A stretch of 64,000 bases of DNA from Apodemus sylvaticus (Eukaryota > Chordata > Mammalia > Rodentia > Muridae): the NCBI RefSeq assembly GCF_947179515.1, contig NC_067481.1, positions 87,669,547 to 87,733,546 of the forward strand, read 5' to 3'. How positions within the stretch are numbered: position 1 is the first letter of the stretch; every line of letters starts with the position of its first letter. The notes under the pieces were generated by a model that was given only the letters and a program-made list of their open reading frames with translations, did no database searches and was not told the origin of the DNA. This document shows positions 45,411 to 62,430 of the stretch, piece after piece. The translations under genes and the position numbers were made by a program.

Positions 45411-46147
45411 GTTTCTGTTTTTAAATAATTGACTGGTTTTTTTGTGGTTGTTGTTGTTTTGGCAATACTAATTGGTTCTTTTGAAAATTTCCACCTGGTT
45501 TAATTCCTATTTGCAGAATTTTTTAGAATAATTTCTATTCTATATTTTGGACTTGATTTCATCATTTATCTTTGCAATATGCTAATCACAGTCAGTTTAA
45601 AGTCATCTTTGTTATGTGCGTAGAGACTGTTATGTTTCTATCCTGTTGGAGTAAATTGCTCACTTGGTTCTTGGTTTTATATTTTCTAATCCTGGAATAT
45701 TTTGTAAATACATTTAGAATTGGGGAATCTAAATTTTATCTTTATCGGTAACTTTCCTTCCACCTGTAGCAATCTGCCTGTTAATTAACCCTCCTATCTT
45801 ATTTCCATGGCTTGGAATTTTTGTCTTGTGTCTATAACTTGTCTCAAGACCTGAGGGCAACCTGGACACAGAATGGGACCGTTCTTATACTTTTTATTTG
45901 GGTTCAGGCATCCCTCACTCATATCCTAGGATGAAAAAAAACTGTACCAGTAGGTATTTTTAGAAAATGAAGTTTGATGTCCCATGAAGGGCAGGGCAAC
46001 TGTAGCTCCAGGGCCTCAATAGCTGTATCACTGTTACCCTTTCTCTCTCTTCTGAATCACGAAGCTGAGCCCTAGCTAGCACTTTGTATACATTTTGTTC
46101 CACTTTTGGTTTTCAAATTCTTCATTCTATTTTCTCAGGATGTTTGC
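45411..46147. other. Unique DNA
   Basis: No repeat or gene is recognised. Confidence 0.5.
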
Positions 46148-46179
<32 letters not shown>

Positions 46180-46500
46180 ATCTGTATATACTTGTGAATT
46201 TGCATGTGTACATGTATGTATGCACATGCTGTACATACAACGGCCAGAAATTGATGTAAGGTACAAACATCCATCTTCACTTCTTGAGACAAGGTCTCAT
46301 ACGAAACTTGAAGCTTACCACTAAAGGGTAGAAAAGGTTGGTAATGAACTCTAGGGGTCTGCCTGTCTTTTTTAGCCCGTGGTGCTGGACGCCTATATAG
46401 GCATCCTATGATGTACCTGGTTTCATGTAGATTCCTGTGTCCACCCTCAGGTCCTCATGCGTGTACAGAAAGAACTTTACCAACTGAGCCATCTTCCTGG
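46148..46500 (-). repeat. B4 SINE with (TG)n tail
   Basis: A TG run (46151-46179), then the full B4 in antisense: 'gagacaaggtctcatacgaa', 'gaactctaggggtctgcctg', 'caggtcctcatgcgtgtaca', 'ccaactgagccatcttcc'. Confidence 0.85.
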
Positions 46501-47154
46501 ATATCAAATTAGTTATATTTGAGGCACAAAGGTACCTTATCATCTTAGACTTAATGTATATGCTTGGAGAAAGAAGAGAGGCTCAAAAAGGAAATTGATA
46601 TGTTCACCTGTCATCCCCATTTCCCTCTGAGGAAGCAATTAGAATTTAAATATGTGAAAGGGTCTGTAATTCATGAAGAATGATACTACAGACTTGAATA
46701 GTATACAACATCAAATAGTGTTTATTCTACAGAGAATCTCCATGCATATGCGGCTACCATATTTTGGGATTGAATACAGAGATGTAGACTTTGCAGGATC
46801 AGGTAGTTGGGCAGCTGGCTGATTGGCTGCCCATAAGGGGTGTTTTTTTTTTTCCTGGAATTGACTAGTTTCAGACTTTATCAGTTCTTGGAAACAGAAG
46901 CTTAGACCTAGTCTCTCAAATTGCCAGTTTGCAGCCTGTCACAGAGTCAGCCTGGCTCTGGGTAACTCTGTCCTCTCATATGGAGGTGACAAAGGAAGTG
47001 AAGAACTGAGATACCTCAACCAATACAATTACTCAGCAAATAAAAATAGAAATATGTCATATACAACAGACATTGCTAAGATGTAAGAAAATAGATTACT
47101 CGGAGCTATTAGATGTAAGGATCAAGAATAATGTATATTTAGACTTTTTATTTG
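46501..47154. other. Unique DNA
   Basis: No repeat or gene is recognised. Confidence 0.5.
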
Positions 47155-47290
47155 TATAACTAAAATTTATTGAGTATTTAACATATAGCAGACATTGATT
47201 AGATAGTAGAAGTACACTGGGAATGAGACTGGTAAGGCCCATTAGTCTAATCATTTTTATACAATGGGGTGGGAGACACAGCAGAAGATT
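47155..47290 (+). repeat. Possible ancient LINE (L2/L3-type) 3' fragment
   Basis: 'tttattgagtatttaacata' then 'gcagacattgattagatagt' follows a common mammalian pattern of the type 'ttgagcacctactatgtgcc'. The call is weak. Confidence 0.35.
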
Positions 47291-47504
47291 TTGATAATTC
47301 TGAAATTTGGGCTGTACTGTGGGAATTAAATCCACCTGGAACCACCATGTGATGATTAAGCTGAGACCTCAGTATGATTTTTAATTAGTCATTTAACAAG
47401 CTGTCATATGCTCAGGTAAAAAAAAAAAAGACACTATGTAGAACACCCTGAAGATGAGATAGAGAGTAAATGACATTTGCAAGTTAGGAACCTATTTCAA
47501 AGCT
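47291..47504. other. Unique DNA
   Basis: Nothing recognised apart from an A-run at 47419-47430. Confidence 0.4.
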
Positions 47505-47655
47505 GGGATCATTGTCAGGCACATGTGATCCTAGAACATAAGTAGAAGCAAGGAGTTCAAGGGAACAAAACCACTTTACTACAGAGTTTAAGGCCAGCCA
47601 ATATTAAATGAAATGCTGACTCAAAAGAAAACAGAACAATAAACCATTGTTTATT
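47505..47655 (+). repeat. Old B1/PB1-like SINE
   Basis: 'caggcacatgtgatcctaga', 'gagtttaaggccagccaata' and 'gctgactcaaaagaaaac' fit a diverged B1 monomer with an A-rich tail. Confidence 0.65.
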
Positions 47656-48811
47656 GCACATATTGACCATAAGTAGCAAAAGCAGCTCACCTATGCCTTC
47701 TGATCTACATGGAGACTTAGTCATAGAGTAATGGGAAATGAATTGACTCCTTAGAACTAAAACATGCCATGTCTGTCTTTGGTTATCTAGTATCAAAATG
47801 CTACTGAGATATTGTACAAGATTCCTAGATACCTCCATTTTTTCATTTTCCTTTAGCTCCTCTGGAATTGTACATCCTAAAGTGATTTTCTTTTCATGAG
47901 CTCAACTGATTTCCCTTCTAAAGATATCATTTCAAGCATTTCCAAGTGATTTGGACTTGAGTTGCATAAATTCTGATACATGAAACTGTCGTCACCCTCC
48001 CACCTCCTCCTGAACTCAGAAGTGATATCTTGTTCCTAAATTACATAACACTGTTAAAATGCCAACTAATTCTTTGTGATTGGCCAACAATGACTAAGAG
48101 GATGGCAGCACCCTCTGGGAAATTGTCTCCTCTGGGATATGAAGCTGTTAGCAAAGCAAGTCAAAGACCTGTTAGAGATTCTGGTGTTTTCCAAATGAGA
48201 CTTCTGGCAGATGTCTGGAGAGTTGAAATCCCTCCCCATCACTACTCTGTCTTTTCTCTGTACCAATGCTGCAATCCATGTCTAGTAACAAACTGTACAT
48301 TTCCTCCATGTGTGCCTGCACACTCTCATAATGATAAGACTCCAGTACTCTTTGTTTGTCCTAACCCATATGCTCTTCAGCATGCTCCTGCCCTCAGGTC
48401 AGGCCATTTCCATATGAATGTATGTCTTCCTGACATTCGCCCCTGTTCTGCCTCCTGTGTAACAGTCTGTTTCTTTCAGGGTGGTGATGCCTTCTATTAT
48501 AATGGTGCCACAGACTTTCATTGAGTTTGTGCCTGCAAAGTCCAGGTAATAGTGAGAAAATCTATACCTGGTTGGTTCAGCTCCACTGTCTCATTTCTAA
48601 GGATCAGTCATCAACTGCATTTTAATGAGAAGTAGAGAGAATTGTGTTTAATTTTCCTTCTGCCTAGATGACTTACATGGACAGCCAGGACTTGACCTTA
48701 AAGTTTGTTACAAATGCAAAATCTCAGCACTCCTACATCATTACACCTTTTTCCCCCTACGTTCTTCCAACCACATGTCATGTAACCTCTCATTCACTTT
48801 TTCTTTCTCTT
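47656..48811. other. Unique DNA; 164-codon open frame without support
   Basis: The plus-strand frame 48030-48524 has no recognisable domain, no signal peptide and an overlapping frame on the other strand. I treat it as chance. Confidence 0.4.
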
Positions 48812-48926
48812 TAATATATAGATATACACATACGCATATATAATATTATATATGAAAATACATTACTTATATAATTTATATATGATATAAATATATTTAC
48901 ATATTCATTTGTAAGCATGTTATATA

Positions 48927-48984
<58 letters not shown>

Positions 48985-49190
48985 TTGTATATATTTACAT
49001 ATTACATATTTATATGGTATATATTTGTTAGGTTTATAAGTATATATTAAATACAATATTATGTATAAATCTAACACATGTATTCATAATTTATATATGT
49101 TTGATATGTAAAGATATATTTATTTAGAAATATTTATATGTTTATATATATATTTCATATATATTCATAAGACTTGCTTAGTATATATAC
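48812..49190. repeat. AT-rich region with (ACATAT)n
   Basis: A hexamer ACATAT/CATATA run lies at 48927-48985 within a longer AT-rich alternating tract. Confidence 0.93.
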
Positions 49191-49824
49191 TGTAACTTGT
49201 GTGGAAATGGTTTTGGGGTTGACTACTTGGTATTGCATAACTTTTAGGAGGTTTCCTGGGAAAAAGTCATTCTGCCTCTCTCAACACTCCCCCCTGAGCT
49301 GAACGGGCAGGAGTTGTGATAGAGATGGATCTCTTAGTTACCACACCATCACGCATCTCTGCATTTTGATCAGCTGTAGTTTTCTGTAATGGTCTCTGTC
49401 AATTGCAAAAAAAGTCTTTGTTTATTGAGGAGTGAGAACTACACACATCTGTAAGTTTAAAGTTACTTATTTAGAATGTAGTTAGGTATTATGGTGGCTT
49501 AGTAATATGGTGGATGCAGGTTTTCCTTCACTATTGCTTACAAAGTTTTTAAATGTATGTAAGTAAAGCAGTTTTCTCTCTAATATCTTTCCAGCCATTA
49601 TCATCTCTAATTCTTCAAATAGCTAGAACAAAGTAGTATCTTCTTGTATCCTTCTACATTATCTGTTAATTCTCTGATTTTTGTTTCCTTATCCTAGCAA
49701 TTCCATGGCCTCATGTTCTCTCCTTCTAATGCTATTGATTCCTAATTCATATATAAATTCCTAATTCTTCTATCCATGCATTTCTTCTTAGGACCACTTT
49801 AACTCTCTATCCTTGATGTCCCCA
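49191..49824. other. Unique DNA
   Basis: No repeat or gene is recognised. Confidence 0.5.
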
Positions 49825-49842
49825 AGTTCACCCTGTCTAATT
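49825..49842 (+). repeat. L1 target-site duplication, left copy
   Basis: AGTTCACCCTGTCTAATT here is repeated exactly at 51956-51973 and directly flanks the L1. Confidence 0.97.
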
Positions 49843-51955
49843 TTTTTTCTTTTTTTTCTTTTATTCAATAAATTTTTTATTTACATTTCAAATGATTTCC
49901 CCTTTTCTAGACCCCTACTCCCCGAAAGTCCCATTAGCCCCCTTCCCTCCCCCTGTTTTCGCACCCAATACTTCCCACTTCCCTGTTCTGGTTTTGCCCT
50001 ATACTGCTTCACTGAGTCTTTCCAGAACAAGGGGCCACTCCTCCGTTCTTCTTGTACCTCATTTGATGTGTGGATTATGTTTTGGGTATTCCAGGTTTCT
50101 AGGTTAATATCCACTTATTAGTGAGTGCATACCATGATTCACCTTTTGAGTCTGGGTGTTATGATGTTCTCCAGCTCCATCCATTTGCCTATGAATTTCA
50201 TGAATTCATTGTTTCTAATGGCTGAATAGTACTCCATTGTGTAGATATACCACATTTTTTGCATCCACTCTTCTGTTGAGGGATACCTGGGTTCTTTCCA
50301 ACTTCTGACAAATATAAATAGGGCTGCTATGAACATAGGAAATAAGATCCTTATTACATGCTGGGGAATCTTCTGGGTATATGCCCAGGAGTGGTATAGC
50401 AGGATCTTCTGGAAGTAAGGTGCCCAGTTTTCTGAGGAACCGCCAGACTGATTTCCAGAGTGGTTGTACCAATTTGCAACCCCACCAGCAGTGGAGGAGT
50501 GTTCCTCTTTCTCCACATCCTGGCCAACATCTGTTGCCTCCTGAATTTTTAATCTTAGCCATTCTGACTGGTGTAAGGTGAAATCTCAGGGTTGTTTTGA
50601 TTTGCATTTCGCTGATGACTAATGAAGTTGAACATTTTTTAAGATGCTTCTCCGCCATCCGAAGTTCTTCAGGTGAAAATTCTTTGTTTAACTCTTTACT
50701 CCATTTTTAATAGGGTTATTTGGTTTTCTGGAGTCTAACTTCTTGAGTTCTTTATATATATTGGATATTAGCTCTCTATCTGATGTAGGATTGGTGAAGA
50801 TCTTTTCCCAATTTGTTGGTTGCCGATTTGTCCTCTTGATGGTGTCTTTTGCCTTACAGAAACTTTGTAATTTTATGAGGTCCTATTTGTCAATTCTTGA
50901 TCTTAGAGTATAAGCTATTGGTGTTCTGTTCAGGAACTTTCCCCCTGTACCAATGTCCTCAAGGGTCTTCCCCAGTTTCTTTTCTATTAGCTTCAGAGTG
51001 TCTGGCTTTATGTGGAGGTCCTTGATCCATTTGGAGTTGAGTTTAGTACAAGGAGACAAGGATGGATCAATTCCCATTCTTCTGCATGCTGACCTCCAGT
51101 TGAACCAGCACCATTTGTTGAAAAGGCTATTTTTTTTCCATTGGATGTTTTCGGCCCCTTTGTCGAGGATCAAGTGGCCATAGGTGTGTGGGTACATTTC
51201 TGAATCTTCAATCCTGTTCCATTGATCTGCCTGCCTGTCACTGTACCAATACCATGCAGTTTTTAACACTATTGCTCTGTAGTATTGCTTGAGGTCAGGG
51301 ATACTGATACTCCCAGAATTTCTTTTATTGTTGAGAATAGTTTTAGCTATCCTGGGTTTTTTGTTATTCCAGATGAATTTGAGGACTGCTCTTTCTAATT
51401 CTGTGAAGAATTGAGTTGGGATTTGATGGGTATTGTGTTGAATCTGTATATTGCTTTTGGCAAAATGGCCATTTTAACTATATTAATCCTGCTGATCCAT
51501 GAGCATGGGAGGTTTTTCCATTTTTTGAGGTCTTCTTCAATTTCCTTCTTCATCGTCTTGAAGTTATTTTCATACAGATCTTTCACATTTTTGGAAAGAG
51601 TCACCCCAAGGTACTTTATACTGTTTGAGGCTATTGTGAAGGGTGTCATTTCCCTAATTTCTTTCTCAGCCTGCTTATCCTTTGAGTATAGGATGGCTAC
51701 TGATTTGCTTGAGTTGATTTTATAACCAGCCACTTTGCTGAAGTTGTTTATCAGCTGTAGGAGTTCTCTAGTCGAGTTTTTTGGGTCACTTAGGTAGACT
51801 ATCATATCATCTGCAAATAATGATAGTTTGACTTCTTCCTTTCCAAATGTATCCCTTTGACCTCCTTATGTTGTCTAATTGCCCGAGCTCTTACCTCAAG
51901 TACAATATTGAAAAGATAAGGAGAAAGGGGGCAGCCCTGTCTAGTCCCTGATTTT
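49843..51955 (-). mobile_element. L1, 5'-truncated, 2.1 kb
   Basis: Minus-strand L1 with a T-rich tail complement (49843-49866), 3' UTR, ORF2 C-terminus and the distal part of the reverse transcriptase. It is cut at the RT segment containing KSGTRQGCPLSPYLFN (about 51900-51955). The FADD active-site motif is visible at 51806-51817. ORF2 is split by frameshifts, for example between about 51820 and 51860, so it is inactive. A perfect 18-bp duplication shows ordinary target-primed insertion. Confidence 0.97.
51395..51955 (-). pseudogene. L1 ORF2 reverse transcriptase remnant
   Basis: Two overlapping minus-strand frames carry RT domain pieces: the GTRQGCPLSP block in 51802-51987 and the text after the FADD motif in 51395-51805 (NFSKVAGYKINSSKS, KEIREMTPFTIA). 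A small deletion near 51845 shifts the frame between them. The endonuclease domain and all of ORF1 are absent. Confidence 0.93.
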
Positions 51956-51973
51956 AGTTCACCCTGTCTAATT

Positions 51974-57961
<5,988 letters not shown>

Positions 57962-58095
57962 TCTTTTATTTCTTTGTTGACAGTTTCCTACATGTATAGA
58001 GTGTATCCTAATCATACTCAACCACAACTCCTACCTGTCACTCCCCCCTCGTGCATACCAGTTAGCTAATATGTGGCCCTCCCAACTTCATGTAT
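57962..58095 (-). mobile_element. Old L1 (Lx-like) 3' UTR fragment
   Basis: 'tttatttctttgttgacagt' and 'gtatagagtgtatcctaatc', then 'caacttcatgtatttta', fit the antisense of an old rodent L1 3' end. Confidence 0.5.
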
Positions 58096-58320
58096 TTTAT
58101 TTACTAGGCAAGCACTCTACTACAGCGATATATATAGAGAGAGCTATCCCTTAGACTGATTTAGATATAGATATATATCTCCCTTAGACTGTTTGCTTGA
58201 AACAATGTCTTGTCATAGAGTGTCAGCTGGCCTCAAAATCAATGTGTAGCCCAGATTGGCTCTTGTACCTCTGAGTGACAGAATTGTAGGCATACACCAC
58301 TACACCATACTGACGAGCAG
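58096..58320 (-). repeat. ID-like head plus old B1-like SINE (B4A-type)
   Basis: 'aggcaagcactctactacag' is an antisense ID-like head. 58194-58315 ('agctggcctcaaaatcaatg', 'gtaggcatacaccactacac') is antisense B1-like. An AT/GA-rich linker between them contains two copies of CCCTTAGACTG (58149-58159 and 58182-58192). Confidence 0.6.
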
Positions 58321-58820
58321 CTTTTAGACACACCTAAACACTTGTCGATGCAGAAATTCTACACAGAAGTTAAGCCTATAAACCATGTAAAGTGAACCAT
58401 GTGAAATGTATGAAGTGAATTTCCAGAGTATTTCTGAATATTCCCCTAGGAATATTTTTCTTTTTCTACTCCTTTAGATTTACCAAGAAGTAACCAAAGG
58501 ATGGTGGTGGTAGCTGGCTGAATTACATACTGAAGACTTACAAAAAGGAGAAAGGATATAAAAAACAGCTCTTATACGTTTGACTTTTTTAAAAAATATG
58601 AAAGACAATAGTTTCTAACACAATGTGTGAGAATTAGAAAGCACATTGTGTATTTTCAATGTCACAGAAATTATTCAGTTTACTTTATCTGTATTGTTTC
58701 TTTGAGTGTTTACAAATCTCAGTGGCAGATAACAGAATTTTCCTGAGTTTGCAAAAGAAGGAAATTCAAGTATTGTATCAAACCAAACTAAAACTAGAAG
58801 GAGTCCCCTTGCTAAGCAAT
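58321..58820. other. Unique DNA with copy 2 of the 32-bp repeat
   Basis: No gene is recognised. The second copy of the exact 32-bp repeat is at 58419-58450. Confidence 0.5.
58419..58450 (+). repeat. 32-bp direct repeat, copy 2
   Basis: Identical to 57677-57708. The bases on either side differ between the two copies. Confidence 0.97.
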
Positions 58821-58998
58821 ACTGGGCAATGGTGGCACACGCCTTTAATTCCAGCACCTGGGAGACAGAGGCAGATGGATTTCTGAGTTCGAGGTCAGCC
58901 TATTCTACAGAGTGAGTTCTAGGACAGCCAGGGCTATACAGAGAAACCCTGTTTCAAAAAACAAAAACAAAAACAAACAAAAAACAAACAAAAAGAGA
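58821..58998 (+). repeat. B1 SINE
   Basis: 'aatggtggcacacgccttta', 'tttctgagttcgaggtcagc' and 'gagaaaccctgtttcaaaaa', with a long CAAAA-type tail. The internal Pol III A and B boxes are in the expected places. Confidence 0.95.
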
Positions 58999-59073
58999 GA
59001 AAGAAACTGTAGTTAGAATATAGTATATGAGAAAAATATTTTTTTAATAAAAAAAATGAAAGGGAAGCAATTA

Positions 59074-59235
59074 GCCAGAGAATGCTGGTTCACACCTTTA
59101 ATCACAGTACTTGGGAGGCAAAGGCAGGGGTAATCTCCGAGTTCGAGTCCAGCCTGGTCTACAGAGCATTTTTTATGGCAGTCTGAGCTACACAGAGAAA
59201 CCCTTTCTTGGGGTAGAAAAAGAGAGAGAAGAAGC
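59074..59235 (+). repeat. B1 SINE, diverged
   Basis: 'gttcacacctttaatcacag', 'gagttcgagtccagcctggt' and 'tacacagagaaaccctttct', followed by an A/GA-rich tail. Confidence 0.92.
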
Positions 59236-59335
59236 AGATGTTGAGCTGTAGTGCGTGAGTGTTGGTGATGTCGAATTGAAAACAGTGTAGTATTTGTCTC
59301 CCAGATATGCAGATACACATAGCTATGTATAAAAT

Positions 59336-59363
59336 ATGTGTGTGTGTCTGTGTGTGTGTGTGT
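59336..59363. repeat. (TG)n microsatellite
   Basis: TG run with one TC interruption. Confidence 0.95.
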
Positions 59364-59800
59364 GCTGGCTTGTTTTATGTCAACTTGACACAAGCTAGAG
59401 TTAGTTGAAAAGAGGGAAACTCAAAAAAATGTTCTCCCCAGACTGGCCTTTGTTCATACCCCAGCCTGCAGTATGTTTTCTTAAGTGATAATTGATGTAG
59501 GAGAGTCTAGCTCCCAGTGAGCAATGCCACGCCTTGGCAGGTGGTATGGGTGTGAATAGAAGCAGGCTGAGTAAGCCTTGAAGAGCAAGCTAATAAGCAA
59601 CAGTCCCTCATAGCCTTCATTACTATAAAAAGACAGGAGTTTGGCCTCCAGTCTCCTGCCCCTGCTTGAGTTCCTGCCCTGACTTCCTTTTTCCGTGGTC
59701 TGTGATCTAAAAGTGGGTATATAAGATGAAATACACCTGCTTTGAAGCAACTTATTGGTGTACACTCTGAAATTGTGATTGCAATATAGATACTCAAATG
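59362..59800 (+). mobile_element. MaLR/ERVL-like solo LTR
   Basis: 'cttgttttatgtcaacttga', 'agcaggctgagtaagccttg' and 'cctgccctgacttccttttt' belong to an abundant rodent LTR-like repeat. It starts TGCTGGC, and in other copies it ends with the same 3' terminus as MT-type LTRs. The 3' end here is diverged. The family name is not certain. Confidence 0.65.
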
Positions 59801-60644
59801 AGAAAAAAATTACTTCAGTTTCTATAAAAAGCTCAATTTCTTTAAAAAAAATTCACTTAGTGATTTATCAGTCACAACTTTCTATAAATATTGGGCAATA
59901 CATTTTCTGAACATCCCTCAGAAGACATGTGGCACATACTTCACTTCCCTAAATTTTTAAAATCAAATTCTGCAAAGGAGAATGATTTTGCGGAGTCAAA
60001 CAATGATGCATCCTATCGTAAGACAAAGGAAAGTATTCCCAAGGGATAGAGTCGTTGACACAGACTTCTGTGACAGAGGATTTGGTTCAATCTCCAGGTC
60101 CAAGAGCTTAGGGGACAGGTGGATGGGCAGGACTCTGCTTAATGTCTTCTCTACACCGAGAGCCTCAAGTTAACGTAGATAAAATTTTAGATTCCTTGTA
60201 AAACACTCCCTACTTCATGTTGTTACTCATTCAGACTACACAATCATCTACCATTGACCCTGGAAGCACTTTCAGGATTTTCTAGTAGAAGATTCACTTA
60301 TAAGAATTTTATGAATGTTAAATAGTCAAAATAATTCTGTGGTGGTTTTTTTTCCTGCTCTTTTGAATTTAGAAAAGTAAAAAAAACCTTCCACTTTGCA
60401 TATATGTATAATCCTTTTTTTAAAAAATAATAGTTTGATGTTTTCTTCTCCATGGCCTCTACCTACTGGTTTAGAGCACACATATTACATTCGGTGATAA
60501 GCAAAGACACAGCAGAGCCTGGTGGAATTTCTTTCCTCCACCACAGCAACTGATGAACATACTAATAGCAACAACTTTATCAAGGGGCAATCGCAACCAG
60601 TCACCCAGACGTGACTTTTACACATATAATCTATGGAACCCAAC
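59801..60644. other. Unique AT-rich DNA
   Basis: No repeat or gene is recognised. Confidence 0.5.
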
Positions 60645-60770
60645 AGGTAGGCATTTATTGTCATCTCCATTTTAGAGATGGAAAAACTGAGAATGGGAGA
60701 AAAAGCTATTGTCTACCATGAGATAGAATTTTACACTTTGTCTGTCTCCTTTCTAATCCTAAGGAGAAAA
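60645..60770 (-). repeat. MIR SINE fragment
   Basis: 'attgtcatctccattttaga' and 'gatggaaaaactgagaatgg' are the antisense of the conserved MIR core end. This is an ancient SINE shared across mammals. Confidence 0.6.
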
Positions 60771-61449
60771 TACAAGTAAAAATATGATATGAAAGACTGA
60801 ATATGTTCCTTCACAATGTGTTCCTTCACTGTGTGTTTTGGGAAGCATTTCTGCCTCGAGGACTCCGAGATTCTGTGTCTGAAAACACTCTGAGGTTACA
60901 TGGAGGCCCTCCTAACCATGGTCCATGGTCCTTTCTGTGACCAGCTTTTCCTAATCCCAGCACATCAGCATTCTACCATTTGCTTTTCTCTCTTCCAGGT
61001 GTCTGCCAGACTGAACAAATAATGGGTATATATTATCTAGTGTTTGTATTTTTACCTCAATACTTAATAAAATCCCAGACATATTCTAGCAGGGAATGAA
61101 TAGATGATGTGTGCATGGACAAATAAAAGAATCAATCAAAAACTTATCTGTCATTAAATGCTCCAATGAGTGGAGAAGAGGTTAGCGGGTGCTACAGAAA
61201 TGCCTCTGTAGAGCTGTGTGTAATCAGCTTAGGTTATTAATAGCCAATGGTTCTTTTCCTACAACTTTTCTGTCCTATACCTCCCTGGAAAGTAGTATAA
61301 GAATCTTTCAAGGACTATTGATAATATTTTGCATTTACTGCTGTTCAATGTTCCTTTAGTTACATTTGTTAATATTTGTTCTGCCTTTCTAAATCATAGA
61401 CTACTGTGAATTCATGCACCTGCATGCTGACTTTTTATCTTAAGATGTT
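60771..61449. other. Unique DNA
   Basis: No repeat or gene is recognised. Confidence 0.5.
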
Positions 61450-61850
61450 TTGTGGTGCCATGACAAAATGCCCAAGGCTCACTATTTCATGTAGGAAAGA
61501 ACCTCATGTAGCTCACATTTCTGAAGTTTCGAGAGTATAACATCAGTGTTGTCTTGGGTTTAGTCATAATGTTGCTGTCTCCAGGGATCATGTGACTTAC
61601 TTGGCTTTGCTGAAAATATCAGAAATATATATGAGAGTGGCAAGTGCCTCATTGGAAAAGGAGAGAGAGATTATGCTTCCTTTAATGGCCTTTCCACCTC
61701 GGTCCTGACCCACTCTGAGATAGAGCATCAGGTCCATGTAGAAGCCCTCCTCGTCCACCACTCACTCGATCCATCACCTCAGCATGACCATCCCAAAGAA
61801 TGCACATCCCACATAGGAACCTCTTGGGGACACAATGTACCTAAGTCTGA
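61450..61850 (-). repeat. Possible diverged MaLR-type LTR
   Basis: 'ggtgccatgacaaaatgccc' and 'tcatgtaggaaagaacctca', then 'tcacatttctgaagtttcga', resemble the antisense 3' end of MT/ORR1 LTRs. The right half does not fit well. Confidence 0.35.
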
Positions 61851-62399
61851 TCACTCTTCTCATCAGCACTGAATGTTTTCATATGACCTCAAGAAATGTG
61901 CTTATTAAATTAAGCAGCAGATTACTTAACAGAGAAGTGGAATTATCCACAACTTCTTACCAGGACAAAATAACATTGACATAGGAATTTGGAGATAAGT
62001 TCATCCAGAGTTTTCAGGCATTTCTATTGTACCTCCCTCATCAGGACCTGCCCGTGTTGCCAAGCAACAGATCATGGAGTGACAAGTAAAATTTTCTCAG
62101 ATTGGTTGAAATGGTCCTTTCCCCAACAAAGATCAACACGGGAACACTGTGTTCTTTCTAATGCTTTAGTTTCTTAGAATATGTTTAAGTCATTTTACCT
62201 ACTCTAGATTAAACATCTGAAATATTATAACTGAAAATAGCTTTTCTTTGTTGAGTTGTTGGCCACTAACTGGTGTTTTTCTCAACAGTAGCATTTTGAC
62301 AGGTTTGTGCAGGTAGAGAATTCAATTTACCCTACCTTGCTAAATGAGGGTCTGGAATTCAGCCCCCCACCCAACTCCCATCCCCCATCTCCATCTGAC

Positions 62400-62402
<3 letters not shown>
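61851..62402. other. Unique DNA with an RFX-type motif
   Basis: The palindrome-like GTTGCCAAGCAAC is at 62056-62068. No gene is recognised. Confidence 0.45.

Positions 62403-62430
<28 letters not shown>
62403..62430. repeat. (TG)n microsatellite
   Basis: Pure TG run of 28 bases. Confidence 0.97.

Noticed and set aside
48030..48524. 164-codon plus-strand open frame
   Set aside because: No recognisable domain, overlapping frame on the other strand, no splice or promoter context that I can defend.
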